A stretch of 61,148 bases of DNA from Leptolyngbya sp. Heron Island J (GCF_000482245.1 NZ_AWNH01000023.1:1-61148), one strand, 5' to 3'. Positions 17,439 to 26,466 are shown, counted from the first letter of the stretch. Notes: generated by a model not told the origin, from the sequence alone. Translations and numbers: made by a program.

Positions 17439-18554
17439 GTGTCTCAAATTCCATCTGACCAGGGCACCAGTGATAATCGTCGTCGCTCAGTTACTTACGA
17501 TGAGCTGATCGCAATGTTTGTAGCATTTTTAACCTTGGGAAGCGTTTTATTCTGGGGTTTAACTCGGTCAGGGGTCAACTTATTTGGCAATGCAGGCCTA
17601 TTTAATCTAGACGATGCTGCTCCTCTAGTAGAGGATTTGGATAGCAACAGCCAGTTGAATGCAGCTGATGAAGGGCTAGCCGACGATGAAGAGGCCGAGC
17701 CAGATGATGTGCTTGGGTTTGGCACAGCCGAGCTCATCGGGGAAGCAGGCGCTGACGATATCCTTGAAGAGATAACTGAGTCTTTGGAAGCGGTCACCGA
17801 GATGACTCCTCCCAATACTCCTACTCAGCCAGCGATGATCCCTGGCTCAGATGCGGTTACCTCCCCATTGCCTCGACAGGCTGCTCAACCGGCAGCGCCA
17901 GAACCAACGGATGACGCAACTGCTCCGATTTCCGCACTTCCTTTGGAACCCAGCCGTGAGGCGCTTGAGTTTAATGATGTGCCAGATGATTATTGGGCTA
18001 AGTCCTACATTGATGCCCTGAGTGAGCGGCTGGTGATCGATGGGATCTCAGAAGGTACTTTTGCCCCTGAAGAACCAGTGACACGGGCTCAGTTGGCCAG
18101 TGCGATTGCCCAAGCATTTCCGTTGGGTGATGAGCAAGATGCGATCGCATTTTCTGACATTGAAACGGACTATTGGGCTACAGAGGCTATCGATAAAGCC
18201 GTTAAAGGTGGCTTTATGAGTGGTTTTCCTAATGAGCGCTTTCAACCCAACCTGCCAGTACCCCGCGCTCAGGTGCTCACAGCCCTAGTCACAGGCCTCA
18301 ATGCCGACGACACCCCTGAAAATGTCCAGGCTATCTTGGAGCGCTATGATGACGCCGCTGAAATTCCTGAGTGGGCCATTGGCAAAATGGCGGCGGCAAC
18401 CCAGTCAAATATCGTAGTCAACCATCCTGATTTGGCTGCCCTCAACCCAAATCAACCAGCTACACGGGCGGAGGTAGCCGCCATGATCTATCAGACGTTG
18501 GCCGCCCAAGGGCGAGTGGAAACAATCGATGGAGTGTACGTAGTTGAGCCATAA
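17439..18554 (+). CDS. SLH-domain surface protein with N-terminal membrane anchor
   Basis: Three S-layer homology domains fill the C-terminal half: FNDVPDDYWAKSYIDAL..., FSDIETDYWATEAIDKA... and a more divergent third. They follow a membrane segment (LIAMFVAFLTLGSVLFWGL) and about 110 residues of acidic, Pro/Ala-rich linker. SLH domains bind peptidoglycan-linked polymers, so the protein probably tethers the inner membrane to the wall. I prefer GTG 17439, six bases after AGGGAG, over TTG 17403. The tag remnant begins right after its stop codon. Confidence 0.85.
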   Translation: MSQIPSDQGTSDNRRRSVTYDELIAMFVAFLTLGSVLFWGLTRSGVNLFGNAGLFNLDDAAPLVEDLDSNSQLNAADEGLADDEEAEPDDVLGFGTAELIGEAGADDILEEITESLEAVTEMTPPNTPTQPAMIPGSDAVTSPLPRQAAQPAAPEPTDDATAPISALPLEPSREALEFNDVPDDYWAKSYIDALSERLVIDGISEGTFAPEEPVTRAQLASAIAQAFPLGDEQDAIAFSDIETDYWATEAIDKAVKGGFMSGFPNERFQPNLPVPRAQVLTALVTGLNADDTPENVQAILERYDDAAEIPEWAIGKMAAATQSNIVVNHPDLAALNPNQPATRAEVAAMIYQTLAAQGRVETIDGVYVVEP

Positions 18555-18787
18555 CGATGGACGGCTTCATTATTGGAGCAGTATGACTATGTCACCCTAT
18601 CTCAGCTGAGTAAAACGCATGAATCTATTGCCTTGAGCAGGGATTTGAAGAAATGTGGCTGGTCCTTCGTAGGCCCCCCACAGCCTATGCATTTATGCAG
18701 GCCATGGGGCCCGTCAATAATCACCTGGAGGGTTGCTGTATTCGGGATTTGGTTGAGGAAAAACGCGACTTATTTGAGCGTCCATAA
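18555..18787 (+). pseudogene. tag: Remnant of DNA-3-methyladenine glycosylase I (tag)
   Basis: Only the C-terminal about 75 codons of a Tag-like glycosylase remain. The first part reads ESIALSRDLKKCGWSFVGP, matching the Tag segment with ALSKDLKKRGFKFVGP. The frame then breaks in a run of six C. Shifting by one base restores TAYAFMQAMGPVNNHLEGC and a stop at 18785-18787. The N-terminal two thirds, with the catalytic region, is missing. It sits directly after the SLH gene, consistent with a deletion that fused the remnant to that position. It should not encode an active repair enzyme. Confidence 0.8.
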
Positions 18788-18906
18788 AGATAGATAATTT
18801 TAAGGTGTAATTCTTGGAATAATGCTCAGCTGCTACACCGTTGCTGATAGCCATAAGGCACACTATTCTCGTCAGAATAATTGTTTTTGAATGCGTGGAG
18901 GTTCCC

Positions 18907-20247
18907 TTGGCAGATGCGATCGCAATTTACTTAGTCAATGCAGAGGAACTCCAAAATGATCATCCTGACAGCCTTACCTGGTGCCAAGCGTCTGGATTTT
19001 CCGGTCAAGTTGGCAAGAGCTGTCTGGTGCCCGATGCCGCTGGCAAAATCAGCAAAGTTTTAGTCGGTCGCCCTGAAAGTCTCGATACATGGACCCTTGC
19101 GGCACTACCCAAAACCTTACCAACAGGCACCTATGACCTCGCTGGTATGTTTTCCACCCATAACGCCACCAAACTATACCTGGGTTGGCAGCTAGGCAGC
19201 TATAACTTTGACCGCTACAAGCTCACTAAAGTTGGACCAGTCGCCACCCTACAACCACCTGAAAATGTGGACTTAACTTACGTTAAAGCAACGACTGAAG
19301 CCACTTATCTTGTGCGCGATCTGATCACCACCCCATCCAACAACATGGGTCCCGATCAGCTCGAAGAAATAACTCGTACTTTGGCTGATCGCTATGAAGC
19401 CCAAGTAGCAGTCATTGCGGGCGGCGATCTAGTTATCGAAAACTACCCAATGATCTATGCCGTAGGCAAAGCCAGCACCCGCGCCCCTCGGCTAATCGAT
19501 CTGCGCTGGGGTAACCCTGATGCCCCCAGAGTGACCCTGGTCGGTAAAGGCGTTTGCTTTGACAGTGGCGGTTTAGACGTCAAGTCAGCAACGGGCATGC
19601 GTCTAATGAAAAAAGATATGGGAGGCGCTGCCCAAGTACTAGGACTGGCACAGATGATTATGGAAGTAGGGCTACCAGTCAATCTGCGCGTCCTGATTGC
19701 CGCCGTTGAAAATAGTATTGCTGGCAATGCCCTACGCCCCCTTGATATTTTGACCTCCCGTAAAGGTACCACTATTGAAGTGGGCAATACGGATGCGGAG
19801 GGACGGCTAGTGCTCGCCGACGCCCTGTGGGAAGCCAGCAGTGAAGACCCAGATTTACTCATTGACTGCGCAACCCTTACAGGAGCCGCCCGCGTTGCCC
19901 TTGGCACCGAACTCCCGGCCTTTTTCTGCAACAATGATGAGACAACTGCAACGCTGCTGAAGGCGGGCCTAGCTGTAGACGATCCCCTATGGAATTTACC
20001 CCTGCATAGCGCCTATCGCTCCATGCTCGATAGCCCAGTAGCCGATATGAACAATATCGCTAGCGGCTCCTACGGTGGCTCAATTACTGCCGCTCTGTTT
20101 CTACAAGAATTTATCCAAACAGAGGTTCCTTGGATTCATGTCGATTTTATGGCCTATAACCTCCGGAGCCTACCAGGTCGACCCGAGGGAGGAGAAGCTA
20201 TGGGAATGCGCGCATTATTCCAGCTAATCAAGCAGCGCTTAGCCTAG
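18907..20247 (+). CDS. M17 family leucyl aminopeptidase
   Basis: Cytosolic metallo-exopeptidase that removes N-terminal residues from peptides. The C-terminal catalytic domain has the M17 signatures GKGVCFDSGGLDVKSATGMR, MKKDMGGAAQVLG and NTDAEGRLVLADAL, so metal and catalytic Lys/Arg positions are present. The frame is open from TTG 18841, but TTG 18907 has GGAGG five bases upstream and removes an unlikely N-terminal extension, giving 446 aa. It is closer to the shorter M17 branch than to the ~490-aa PepA. It is preceded by the tag remnant. Confidence 0.85.
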   Translation: MADAIAIYLVNAEELQNDHPDSLTWCQASGFSGQVGKSCLVPDAAGKISKVLVGRPESLDTWTLAALPKTLPTGTYDLAGMFSTHNATKLYLGWQLGSYNFDRYKLTKVGPVATLQPPENVDLTYVKATTEATYLVRDLITTPSNNMGPDQLEEITRTLADRYEAQVAVIAGGDLVIENYPMIYAVGKASTRAPRLIDLRWGNPDAPRVTLVGKGVCFDSGGLDVKSATGMRLMKKDMGGAAQVLGLAQMIMEVGLPVNLRVLIAAVENSIAGNALRPLDILTSRKGTTIEVGNTDAEGRLVLADALWEASSEDPDLLIDCATLTGAARVALGTELPAFFCNNDETTATLLKAGLAVDDPLWNLPLHSAYRSMLDSPVADMNNIASGSYGGSITAALFLQEFIQTEVPWIHVDFMAYNLRSLPGRPEGGEAMGMRALFQLIKQRLA

Positions 20248-20382
20248 GGTACGGATCTCCTCACCAGGTTATTCAAAGTTGTACTAATGCTACCTACCGT
20301 CTGTCTGATTTACAGAATATAAGGTGTTGATAGCCATACAGATTCACCAGTCAAGCAGTGTTGACGTTTTTTAATATTTTTC

Positions 20383-20400
20383 GTTACATTCGGTTACATA
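20383..20400 (+). promoter_or_regulatory. HLR1 box (putative RpaB binding site)
   Basis: GTTACATTCGGTTACATA is two direct repeats of GTTACA(T)(T/A) separated by two bases. It matches the published HLR1 consensus for the response regulator RpaB at every position. It lies about 75 bp before the psb35 start. A TTGACG (20361-20366) upstream and TTATAA (about 20415) downstream could be promoter elements. Confidence 0.7.
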
Positions 20401-20475
20401 AGCAACGCTTGCACTTATAAATCTCCTGGTCTCTGCATCAAGCAGCTGACCAGCTATTAGACAAGGAGACTAGAT

Positions 20476-20703
20476 ATGGCTATCGTGTTAGCACTTTTGA
20501 TCGTAGGTTGGATTGCAGCTGCCTTAATCGGTTCCCAGGCATATTTCCTTGGTGAGCAATCCAAACCCATCCATGAGCGTAACTGGCGCTCTGATTCCTT
20601 TGACGCTCTGGCTAAAACCGTAACTGGACATACCACTGATTTCAACAATCGCACCCCTGCTTATAGCTATGATGCTTTTTCAAGTCAGAGCTTAGAAGGT
20701 TAG
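20476..20703 (+). CDS. psb35: Psb35-like photosystem II-associated small membrane protein
   Basis: 75-aa single-pass membrane protein. One N-terminal helix (residues about 2-26) is followed by the conserved segment YFLGEQSKPIHERNWRSDSFDALAKTVTG and a soluble tail. I recognise this as the family of Synechocystis Ssl2148, reported as Psb35, which associates with the CP47 region of photosystem II. The ATG follows AAGGAGAC with good spacing. A putative RpaB (HLR1) site lies upstream and a strong terminator downstream, so it is a single-gene unit. Confidence 0.65.
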   Translation: MAIVLALLIVGWIAAALIGSQAYFLGEQSKPIHERNWRSDSFDALAKTVTGHTTDFNNRTPAYSYDAFSSQSLEG

Positions 20704-20780
20704 GCAATTCTCTCTTACAGCTGCTGTAACAACAGAGCTGAGAGCCATTTAAGGGCATTTAAGTTAATCACATGTAAAAA

Positions 20781-20816
20781 ATAAAGCCTCCGAACTCTCT
20801 GGTTAGGAGGCTTTAT
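20781..20816 (+). terminator. Rho-independent terminator after psb35
   Basis: Arms 20781-20791 (ATAAAGCCTCC) and 20806-20816 are perfect reverse complements around a 14-base loop. The stem is symmetrical with A/T at its base, so it may also serve the convergent mrp operon end at 20879. Confidence 0.75.
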
Positions 20817-20878
20817 CCTTTTGGGGATATAACCAGGTTTCACAACCTAGCGTGCATGGAACCATAAGAGCCAACTTC

Positions 20879-21541
20879 CTACAACAACCCTCGATAACGA
20901 ATAAAGGTCAAAATAGCTGCCCAGGACCCCAAAGCTACCTTGATGGCCACCAGAATGTTCAACACTGGAATCCATCCACCGCTGACTAGGGAACCGACCT
21001 GACCATGGGGGAGTTCAAAGCCGATCAATGTGACCACAGCCAAAATGATAAATACCAGAACGGCTATTTTTTCCCATATAGCCGCTCCCCAACGCTTATA
21101 TATCCCCTCCATCCATTTCGGCGAAGACGTAATCGCCACCAGACCAATGGCAGTACCGCCTGCAACTCCAGCGGCAAACCCTCCCCCCGGACTAAGATGT
21201 CCTCGAATAGCTAACTCAATACCAACCAGGGCCGCAATAGTTGCCCCCAGCCGTGCTAACTCTATGGATGGATGATCAGTAAATTGATAGATAGTACAAG
21301 ATGGTTGTTCATTGGCCAGCAAAAAGCGCGCCCCCATAATTGCCAGGGTAAAGACAACAACTTCAAAAATAGTGTCATATAGGCGATTCCTAAAGATAAT
21401 GCCTGATACAGCATTCGAGACACCGGTATCCTGTACAACCACCTCAATAACAGATAGCTCAGCTGTATCAGCCGCTGGGTTGGGAAAAACCAGCATCTTG
21501 ATGTAGAGCGCGATTCCAACGACAAGATAAATCCACTTCAT
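20879..21541 (-). CDS. mrpB: Mrp antiporter subunit B (MnhB-like)
   Basis: Membrane subunit of the multi-subunit Na+/H+ antiporter. The N-terminal half has two membrane helices of the MbhE/MrpA-tail type (YDTIFEVVVFTLAIMGARFLL). The C-terminal half is the MnhB domain with the signature RGHLSPGGGFAAGVAGGTAIGLVAI. At 220 aa it is longer than classical MrpB (~140), as in other cyanobacteria where part of MrpA is attached to B. It is the last gene of the run, 2 bp after the split mrpA. Confidence 0.85.
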   Translation of the reverse strand: MKWIYLVVGIALYIKMLVFPNPAADTAELSVIEVVVQDTGVSNAVSGIIFRNRLYDTIFEVVVFTLAIMGARFLLANEQPSCTIYQFTDHPSIELARLGATIAALVGIELAIRGHLSPGGGFAAGVAGGTAIGLVAITSSPKWMEGIYKRWGAAIWEKIAVLVFIILAVVTLIGFELPHGQVGSLVSGGWIPVLNILVAIKVALGSWAAILTFIRYRGLL

Positions 21542-21543
21542 AG

Positions 21544-22119
21544 CTATTTCCTGATTGGTACGTTATTGATTTCTTCAATGTCTGTAAATCTCAGACTCAC
21601 CTGTTCATGCGACAGTTGTGTCTGCAAAATCTCATATAGGCGTCGCACACGGATTTGTAAACAACATGGAGAGACCGTTTGATCATCAGAAAATTGGGAG
21701 TCTGGTCCCATAAAAGCTGCGTGAATTTCCTTATTGGATAAAGCTGTTTGTAAACTAGAAACCTGAGAGAATGGCACAACTTCTAATCGCAGATGCTTTT
21801 CTTTCAGATGATTGCGTAGAGATGCTAAAAACGATTCATATGCTGGAAATTCGCTACTAGCAGTTTCGACCACCCCCAACCGCATACTCATGGACGAGCG
21901 CACGGCAACGGCATAAAGCGTAATCGATAACATTGTGCCAACCAAGGCCTCAGTCAGTGCTACATCTGCGGCCCCAAACAGGGCATACACTAAGGCGGCA
22001 ACGGCTCCTAAAATGCCACGAATAATCAGTGCATGATAAGGATCAACCTGTGACACCAACATACCGGCTGTCACAGGAAGTAGAACTAAAATTGCAACGG
22101 TGTAAATATCTTCAGCCAT
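21544..22119 (-). CDS. Mrp antiporter subunit A-type fragment (DUF4040) with soluble C-terminal extension
   Basis: The first about 80 residues are three membrane helices of the DUF4040/MbhD type (YALFGAADVALTEALVGTMLSITLYAVAVR), which corresponds to the C-terminal part of full-length MrpA. The remaining about 110 residues are soluble, with no membrane helix and a CC pair near residue 150; I do not recognise that part. ATG 22119 is preferred over an upstream start at 22152. It overlaps mrpG by 8 bp. The large NuoL-like part of MrpA is absent from this operon. Confidence 0.78.
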   Translation of the reverse strand: MAEDIYTVAILVLLPVTAGMLVSQVDPYHALIIRGILGAVAALVYALFGAADVALTEALVGTMLSITLYAVAVRSSMSMRLGVVETASSEFPAYESFLASLRNHLKEKHLRLEVVPFSQVSSLQTALSNKEIHAAFMGPDSQFSDDQTVSPCCLQIRVRRLYEILQTQLSHEQVSLRFTDIEEINNVPIRK

Positions 22120-22399
22120 GACGTCCTTCGTTTGAGCAGTAGGCCAACACATAGCCCAGCACCGTATTCCAAATAGATAATGAAATTAGCGCCAATAACA
22201 GCAATGGCCACTCTTTAGGAATTTTCAGCAGTAGACCGACGATAATGCTCATGGAGCCAAGGGTGTCAGCCACTGATAGACTATGTAATTTAAATAGAAC
22301 TGAGCGATGACCTAACAGTGGCAGCGTGCCCCAAAACCAAAAAATTAAACCCACCACAATGCAGCCGTAGCTAGCAACGTTGATAAAGACATCAATCAT
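22112..22399 (-). CDS. mrpG: Mrp antiporter subunit G
   Basis: 95-aa membrane protein with three helices and the MnhG/PhaG signature (FWFWGTLPLLGHRSVLFKLHSLSVADTLGS). Its start overlaps the end of mrpF by 4 bp (ATGA type), which implies coupled translation. Part of the Na+/H+ antiporter complex. Confidence 0.88.
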   Translation of the reverse strand: MIDVFINVASYGCIVVGLIFWFWGTLPLLGHRSVLFKLHSLSVADTLGSMSIIVGLLLKIPKEWPLLLLALISLSIWNTVLGYVLAYCSNEGRHG

Positions 22400-22647
22400 A
22401 ATTCATTCACCCGTCTCAGCACATGGGCCAACAACATTAAGGCTGCATTCCCAACACTTAAAATTAGTACCCCCACCACACCAATCATCCAATCATCACG
22501 CAGGACAGAAAGCACCAAAATCATGGTTGATGTCTTAGTAGCTATACTGGCAAAAGCAAGCATTTTTTGCCAGATATCTTCATCCTGCCAGGCTTCATAT
22601 ATCGGGATTAATAAAGCAGCAATCATGGCTAATAAAACGCCGTTCAT
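22396..22647 (-). CDS. mrpF: Mrp antiporter subunit F
   Basis: 83-aa membrane protein with three helices. The order E-F-G and its size and topology identify it as MrpF/PhaF. Overlaps both neighbours by 4 bp. The conserved Asp usually seen in the second helix region is less obvious than in B. subtilis MrpF (RDDWMIGVVGVLILSVGNAAL is the equivalent stretch). Confidence 0.82.
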   Translation of the reverse strand: MNGVLLAMIAALLIPIYEAWQDEDIWQKMLAFASIATKTSTMILVLSVLRDDWMIGVVGVLILSVGNAALMLLAHVLRRVNEL

Positions 22648-23042
22648 CTTCCCAACCTCCGCTTAACTTGATGAACTTCATACCAGCCGTCCTCACGATA
22701 TTTGAGCACAATGGTTTTAGGCGTGAAAGTAATCAAAAAGATATCAAGAAAAATCAAACCCGGTGTGCGATATGGGCGAACACGTTCTAGCGTTACATCC
22801 TCTTTTTTATGAGGCCAAAGCATAATTTCAAATGCTTCAATGTAAGCCTGAGGAATAGCAACAACAATATGCCAAAGTATCCGTAGCCACTCTTTTAGCC
22901 ATCGCTTCCAGGTAGATGGAATGGTATAGCGTTGTGGAATCAGCAGTGCTACAAAGAGACCAATAGCAATATTGGCTGGACTCAAATCAGCCGTGAGTAA
23001 GAACCAAATTGTCAGTCGTAGCAGTATATCGGGGATACTCAT
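22644..23042 (-). CDS. mrpE: Mrp antiporter subunit E
   Basis: 132-aa MnhE/PhaE family protein: two N-terminal membrane helices (LLRLTIWFLLTADLSPANIAIGLFVALLIP), then AYIEAFEIMLWPHKKED and a soluble C-terminal end. It helps the assembly and activity of the complex in other bacteria. Its start shares one base with the mrpD stop and it overlaps mrpF by 4 bp. Confidence 0.86.
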   Translation of the reverse strand: MSIPDILLRLTIWFLLTADLSPANIAIGLFVALLIPQRYTIPSTWKRWLKEWLRILWHIVVAIPQAYIEAFEIMLWPHKKEDVTLERVRPYRTPGLIFLDIFLITFTPKTIVLKYREDGWYEVHQVKRRLGR

Positions 23043-24481
23043 TACGCCAGCACCATACTAAACAATAAGACGAGAATTAAGCTCATTGCACCGATTAGAT
23101 GCTCCAAGCGCTCAGCTGCGCGTGGTAGCTCTAGCTTCAGCTTTCTCAGCCACACACTGTAGATGAACCAACCTGCAGCAATTACGAGTAATGCTTTATT
23201 AATGTTCGAGAGGGTATAGGCTTCAAAAGAGAAGCTATTGGAGGTAATGAGACCACCGATTAGTAACGCGAGGGCTGGCCAAAAACCAGCCGAGGGTTGT
23301 TTGACCGACTCTGGAAATCGTTGAAAGGGTAAGAAAATAAATTTAGCGAAGGCAATGGCTGTACCAGTAGCTGCAATCGTTAACACAATCGACTGCCATG
23401 GGTCTAATGCCTTTAGAGTCAGTGCTTTAGCGTTAAAACCAGACACTAAGGGAAACCCAGAGATAGATAAGCTAGCTACTACTAAGACGCCCCAAACAGG
23501 TAGCTGTATCGGTGTTTGTCGGAGTTCTTGAAAGCTACGACTTGGCAAATTCCCTGCTACTAAGAATAGAGCCGCTTTGGCTAGGCCATGGCTAAGTGCA
23601 TAGAAGCCTGCTAATGCAGGAGCGGCTATGACAAATCCTAACTGGGAAATTGTACTGGCGGCTAACATCCGCTTGGTATCTTTTTCAAAGATGGCATATC
23701 CTACCCCTAGAAGCGCCGTAGCCACACTGAAAATCTGAAGAATAGGCTGAATATCACTGACCAACAATGCACACCTGACTAGTGGAAAAACACCGGTTTT
23801 AACCACTACACCTGACAACATGGCTGATACAGGTGTCTCGGATTCTGAATGGGTTAGGGGTAACCATAATCCTGAGACAAAAATGCCGCCCTTGGTCAGC
23901 ATACCGAGCATGATCAGCGCGATCGCATCTGTCGGTGCCTGCTGTAAACCCACATAGGAAAATGAGCCACTGGCTTGATAGACCAATACTGCGCCAATTA
24001 GGTAAAACAGCATGGCCGTATTGCTAACAAACAGATAGCGCAATCCGATCCAAATTGAACGATCCGTCCGGGGATAGGCAATGAGCAAGAAGGCCGCAAT
24101 GCCAACAACCTCCAAAGCCACATACAGGCTAATAAAGTCAGCACAGATGAAAACAGCATTCACACTGCCATGCAAAACCGTCAGCTGAGTGAAAAAGAAC
24201 GCTGACTTCTCCTGGGGCCAACAATAGAGAAGCACCGCAGTCGTCACCAGAGCATTACCCAAAATAAAGTAACCACTCAGGGAATCTGCCAGTAACCTGA
24301 CACCAAAGTTATCTAATAGCTGCAGGTCCAGCGTCCCTGACAACTGTATCAAGGTCAGACTATAGGCCACTGAAACCAGCACCACACCCATTGCCAGATA
24401 ACGATCCAGTTTTGGTAGCAGATAGATGCTAAATCCAACAAACAGTGGCAGAGCAATCCATGCGATCGTCATCATCATCAT
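23042..24481 (-). CDS. mrpD: Mrp antiporter subunit D (NuoL/M/N-like ion channel)
   Basis: 479-aa polytopic protein of about 14 helices, homologous to the proton-pumping subunits of complex I. Typical segments are YVALEVVGIAAFLLI, GLWLPLTHSESETPVSAMLSGVVVKTG and KDTKRMLAASTISQLGFV. It is the only large antiporter-like subunit in the operon; many cyanobacteria have two. The exact start is ambiguous because of four ATG codons in a row. The mrpC stop overlaps its start by 4 bp. Confidence 0.9.
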   Translation of the reverse strand: MMMMTIAWIALPLFVGFSIYLLPKLDRYLAMGVVLVSVAYSLTLIQLSGTLDLQLLDNFGVRLLADSLSGYFILGNALVTTAVLLYCWPQEKSAFFFTQLTVLHGSVNAVFICADFISLYVALEVVGIAAFLLIAYPRTDRSIWIGLRYLFVSNTAMLFYLIGAVLVYQASGSFSYVGLQQAPTDAIALIMLGMLTKGGIFVSGLWLPLTHSESETPVSAMLSGVVVKTGVFPLVRCALLVSDIQPILQIFSVATALLGVGYAIFEKDTKRMLAASTISQLGFVIAAPALAGFYALSHGLAKAALFLVAGNLPSRSFQELRQTPIQLPVWGVLVVASLSISGFPLVSGFNAKALTLKALDPWQSIVLTIAATGTAIAFAKFIFLPFQRFPESVKQPSAGFWPALALLIGGLITSNSFSFEAYTLSNINKALLVIAAGWFIYSVWLRKLKLELPRAAERLEHLIGAMSLILVLLFSMVLA

Positions 24482-24831
24482 GGCGTATTACTCCTTTCGA
24501 TTTCGGAAACCTCTAGCGTCGGATTATCCCGTGCCAGCTTCATCACTCCCACCAGCATCAACGCTTGAATCGAGAAACCAATCACAATGGCAGTTAAAAT
24601 TACCGCCTGAGGAACTGGATCAGCATATGCGATCGCCTCAGCTTCTAGCCCAGGTTGCAAAATAGGCGTAAATAACCCACGGTGTGACGCCACTAGAACG
24701 TAACAAGCAATGACGCCAGTGCTCATCACATCCATGGAGAGAATCTTCATCATGAGGTTTTTTTTCAGAATAATGCCAAAAAAACCACCCATGACCGTAG
24801 CAAAGATACAGGCTTCAAGTACAGCAGTCAT
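24478..24831 (-). CDS. mrpC: Mrp antiporter subunit C (NuoK-like)
   Basis: About 117-aa three-helix protein of the MnhC/NuoK type (GGFFGIILKKNLMMKILSMDVMSTGVI ... DPVPQAVILTAIVIGFSIQALMLV). The DP-PQA-ILTAIVIG string is the family signature. I prefer ATG 24831 over the upstream frame start at 24894. It lies 83 bp after the NhaS3-like antiporter gene, so the two systems are likely on one transcript. Confidence 0.88.
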   Translation of the reverse strand: MTAVLEACIFATVMGGFFGIILKKNLMMKILSMDVMSTGVIACYVLVASHRGLFTPILQPGLEAEAIAYADPVPQAVILTAIVIGFSIQALMLVGVMKLARDNPTLEVSEIERSNTP

Positions 24832-24914
24832 TGATTTAGATATCGAACAAACGTCGCTGGATGAGATTTGAAAGGAACTCCTGCCACTGACCAAACAGCA
24901 GCAGGAGTAATCCC

Positions 24915-26327
24915 TTACTCTGTCGCTGATAACGCTGCTTCAGTTGGAAGCTCCACATCGGTTTCCTTGAGAGTCATCTGCAGCAGCGGCGGCGCTAAGA
25001 ATGTAGTTAGAATCACCATCATGATAATAGCTGCTTCTAGCGGACGATCTAACACACCGCTCGCAGATCCAATTCCAGCAAAGACAAGGCCAACTTCACC
25101 ACGGGGAATCATACCCACACCAATCGCCATGCGATTGATGCCAGGCTGCCCGAAAACAGCCCAACCCGTTATCACCTTGCCAATAACTGCAACCGCCATC
25201 AAGAATGCCGCAATGATTAACCCAGCACGATTTTCAGCGACCATAGGATTCAAAACTCCCAGGTCTGCCTTAGCACCTACTGTGACAAAAAAGATAGGTA
25301 CTAGAATATCGGCAATCGGCATAACCTGCTGATCGAGTTCGTTGCGCTTATCAGTTTCGTCAAGCACCAGGCCAGCTGCAAACGCACCTAAAATTGCTTC
25401 TAAATGGATGGCACTAGCCAGACAAGACATCACCAATGCAAACGTGAATGCAGGGATGAGAAGCGCCCCACGAGTTTGTAGCTTATCGGCAATGGCCACA
25501 AATCCTGTATTGAAGAATTTGCCCAAAAGGATAGCACCTAACAGAAACGCACTGGCGCTAATGATCAAATAGACAACATTCAACAAATCAACTTCACCTG
25601 TCTTAGCTAGACTAGCCACAACGGCTAGCACAATAATGCCTAAGACATCATCAATAACAGCTGCCCCAACAATAATCTGGCCTTCCTTAGATTTCAGATG
25701 ACCCAGTTCAGCAAGGACTTTAGAAGTAATCCCAATACTAGTCGCCGTCAGCGCTGCCCCAGCAAAAATTGCAGGAATCACAGGAACATGGAAAATTGAG
25801 ATTAGCCCAACGGTGCCAAGGGTAAAAGGAGCAACAACACCAACAACAGCCACCACAGCCGCTTGAGCGCCAACCTTACTTAATTCACGCAGGTCGGACT
25901 CCAGTCCAATTTCAAACAGCAGAACAATAACACCTAATTCTGCTAAGACCGAAATAACCTCGCTCTGGCTTTCAAAAACATGCATGGCGGCCTCAGCATC
26001 AAGGTTCCCCATCCACTGTATGACTTGAGCAATGACTGAATCAGTTACAGCTGCACTATTCTCAGGGAACATGATCAGATGTAAGGCTGAAACCCCTACA
26101 ACCACACCCCCCACCAATTCACCCAGCACAGGAGGCAAATCAAGCCGCTTAGATAATTCACCACCTAATTTACTGGTGAGATAAACTGTAATCAAACTCA
26201 GCAATACACCAATCAAAACAAATGGGCCGCTTTCAGCAGATGAGACCTCTGCGAACACCCATGGACTAGCAGGCCAGGCATCTATCAACTGATTAAGGGA
26301 TAGATTTGACAGGTTATTCAAAAACAC
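24915..26327 (-). CDS. nhaS3: CPA2-family Na+/H+ antiporter, NhaS3/NapA-like
   Basis: 470-aa membrane antiporter with about 12-13 helices. The ion-binding Asp pair of electrogenic CPA2 antiporters is present (VIDDVLG, Asp226-Asp227), as is the unwound-helix motif near 190-202 (GAALTATSIGITS). There is no C-terminal regulatory domain. In cyanobacteria this type (Synechocystis NhaS3) is essential and located in thylakoid membranes. Its position between bicA and mrp suggests it helps to keep the Na+ gradient that drives BicA. The symbol follows the closest type I recognise. Confidence 0.85.
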   Translation of the reverse strand: MFLNNLSNLSLNQLIDAWPASPWVFAEVSSAESGPFVLIGVLLSLITVYLTSKLGGELSKRLDLPPVLGELVGGVVVGVSALHLIMFPENSAAVTDSVIAQVIQWMGNLDAEAAMHVFESQSEVISVLAELGVIVLLFEIGLESDLRELSKVGAQAAVVAVVGVVAPFTLGTVGLISIFHVPVIPAIFAGAALTATSIGITSKVLAELGHLKSKEGQIIVGAAVIDDVLGIIVLAVVASLAKTGEVDLLNVVYLIISASAFLLGAILLGKFFNTGFVAIADKLQTRGALLIPAFTFALVMSCLASAIHLEAILGAFAAGLVLDETDKRNELDQQVMPIADILVPIFFVTVGAKADLGVLNPMVAENRAGLIIAAFLMAVAVIGKVITGWAVFGQPGINRMAIGVGMIPRGEVGLVFAGIGSASGVLDRPLEAAIIMMVILTTFLAPPLLQMTLKETDVELPTEAALSATE

Positions 26328-26466
26328 GAATAAAGCCTCTTTATTTCAGAGTTTCAAAATGTTTTTTATGTCCTAGGACATCAGTGTGAAAGTCAAGTGC
26401 CAAATGAATAGAGGCAGGAACTGAAACCCAATGCCTAAAAACAAGTAGAACGCTATTTGATGGCAA

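Noticed and set aside
18573-18797. 74-codon frame as an independent gene
   Set aside because: Only its first part resembles a protein (Tag); the rest is the wrong frame after a shift in a C-run. Reported as a pseudogene.
19455-19934. 159-codon frame opposite the M17 aminopeptidase
   Set aside because: It is an antisense shadow of the conserved catalytic region, with Arg/Ser/Pro-rich content typical of shadows.
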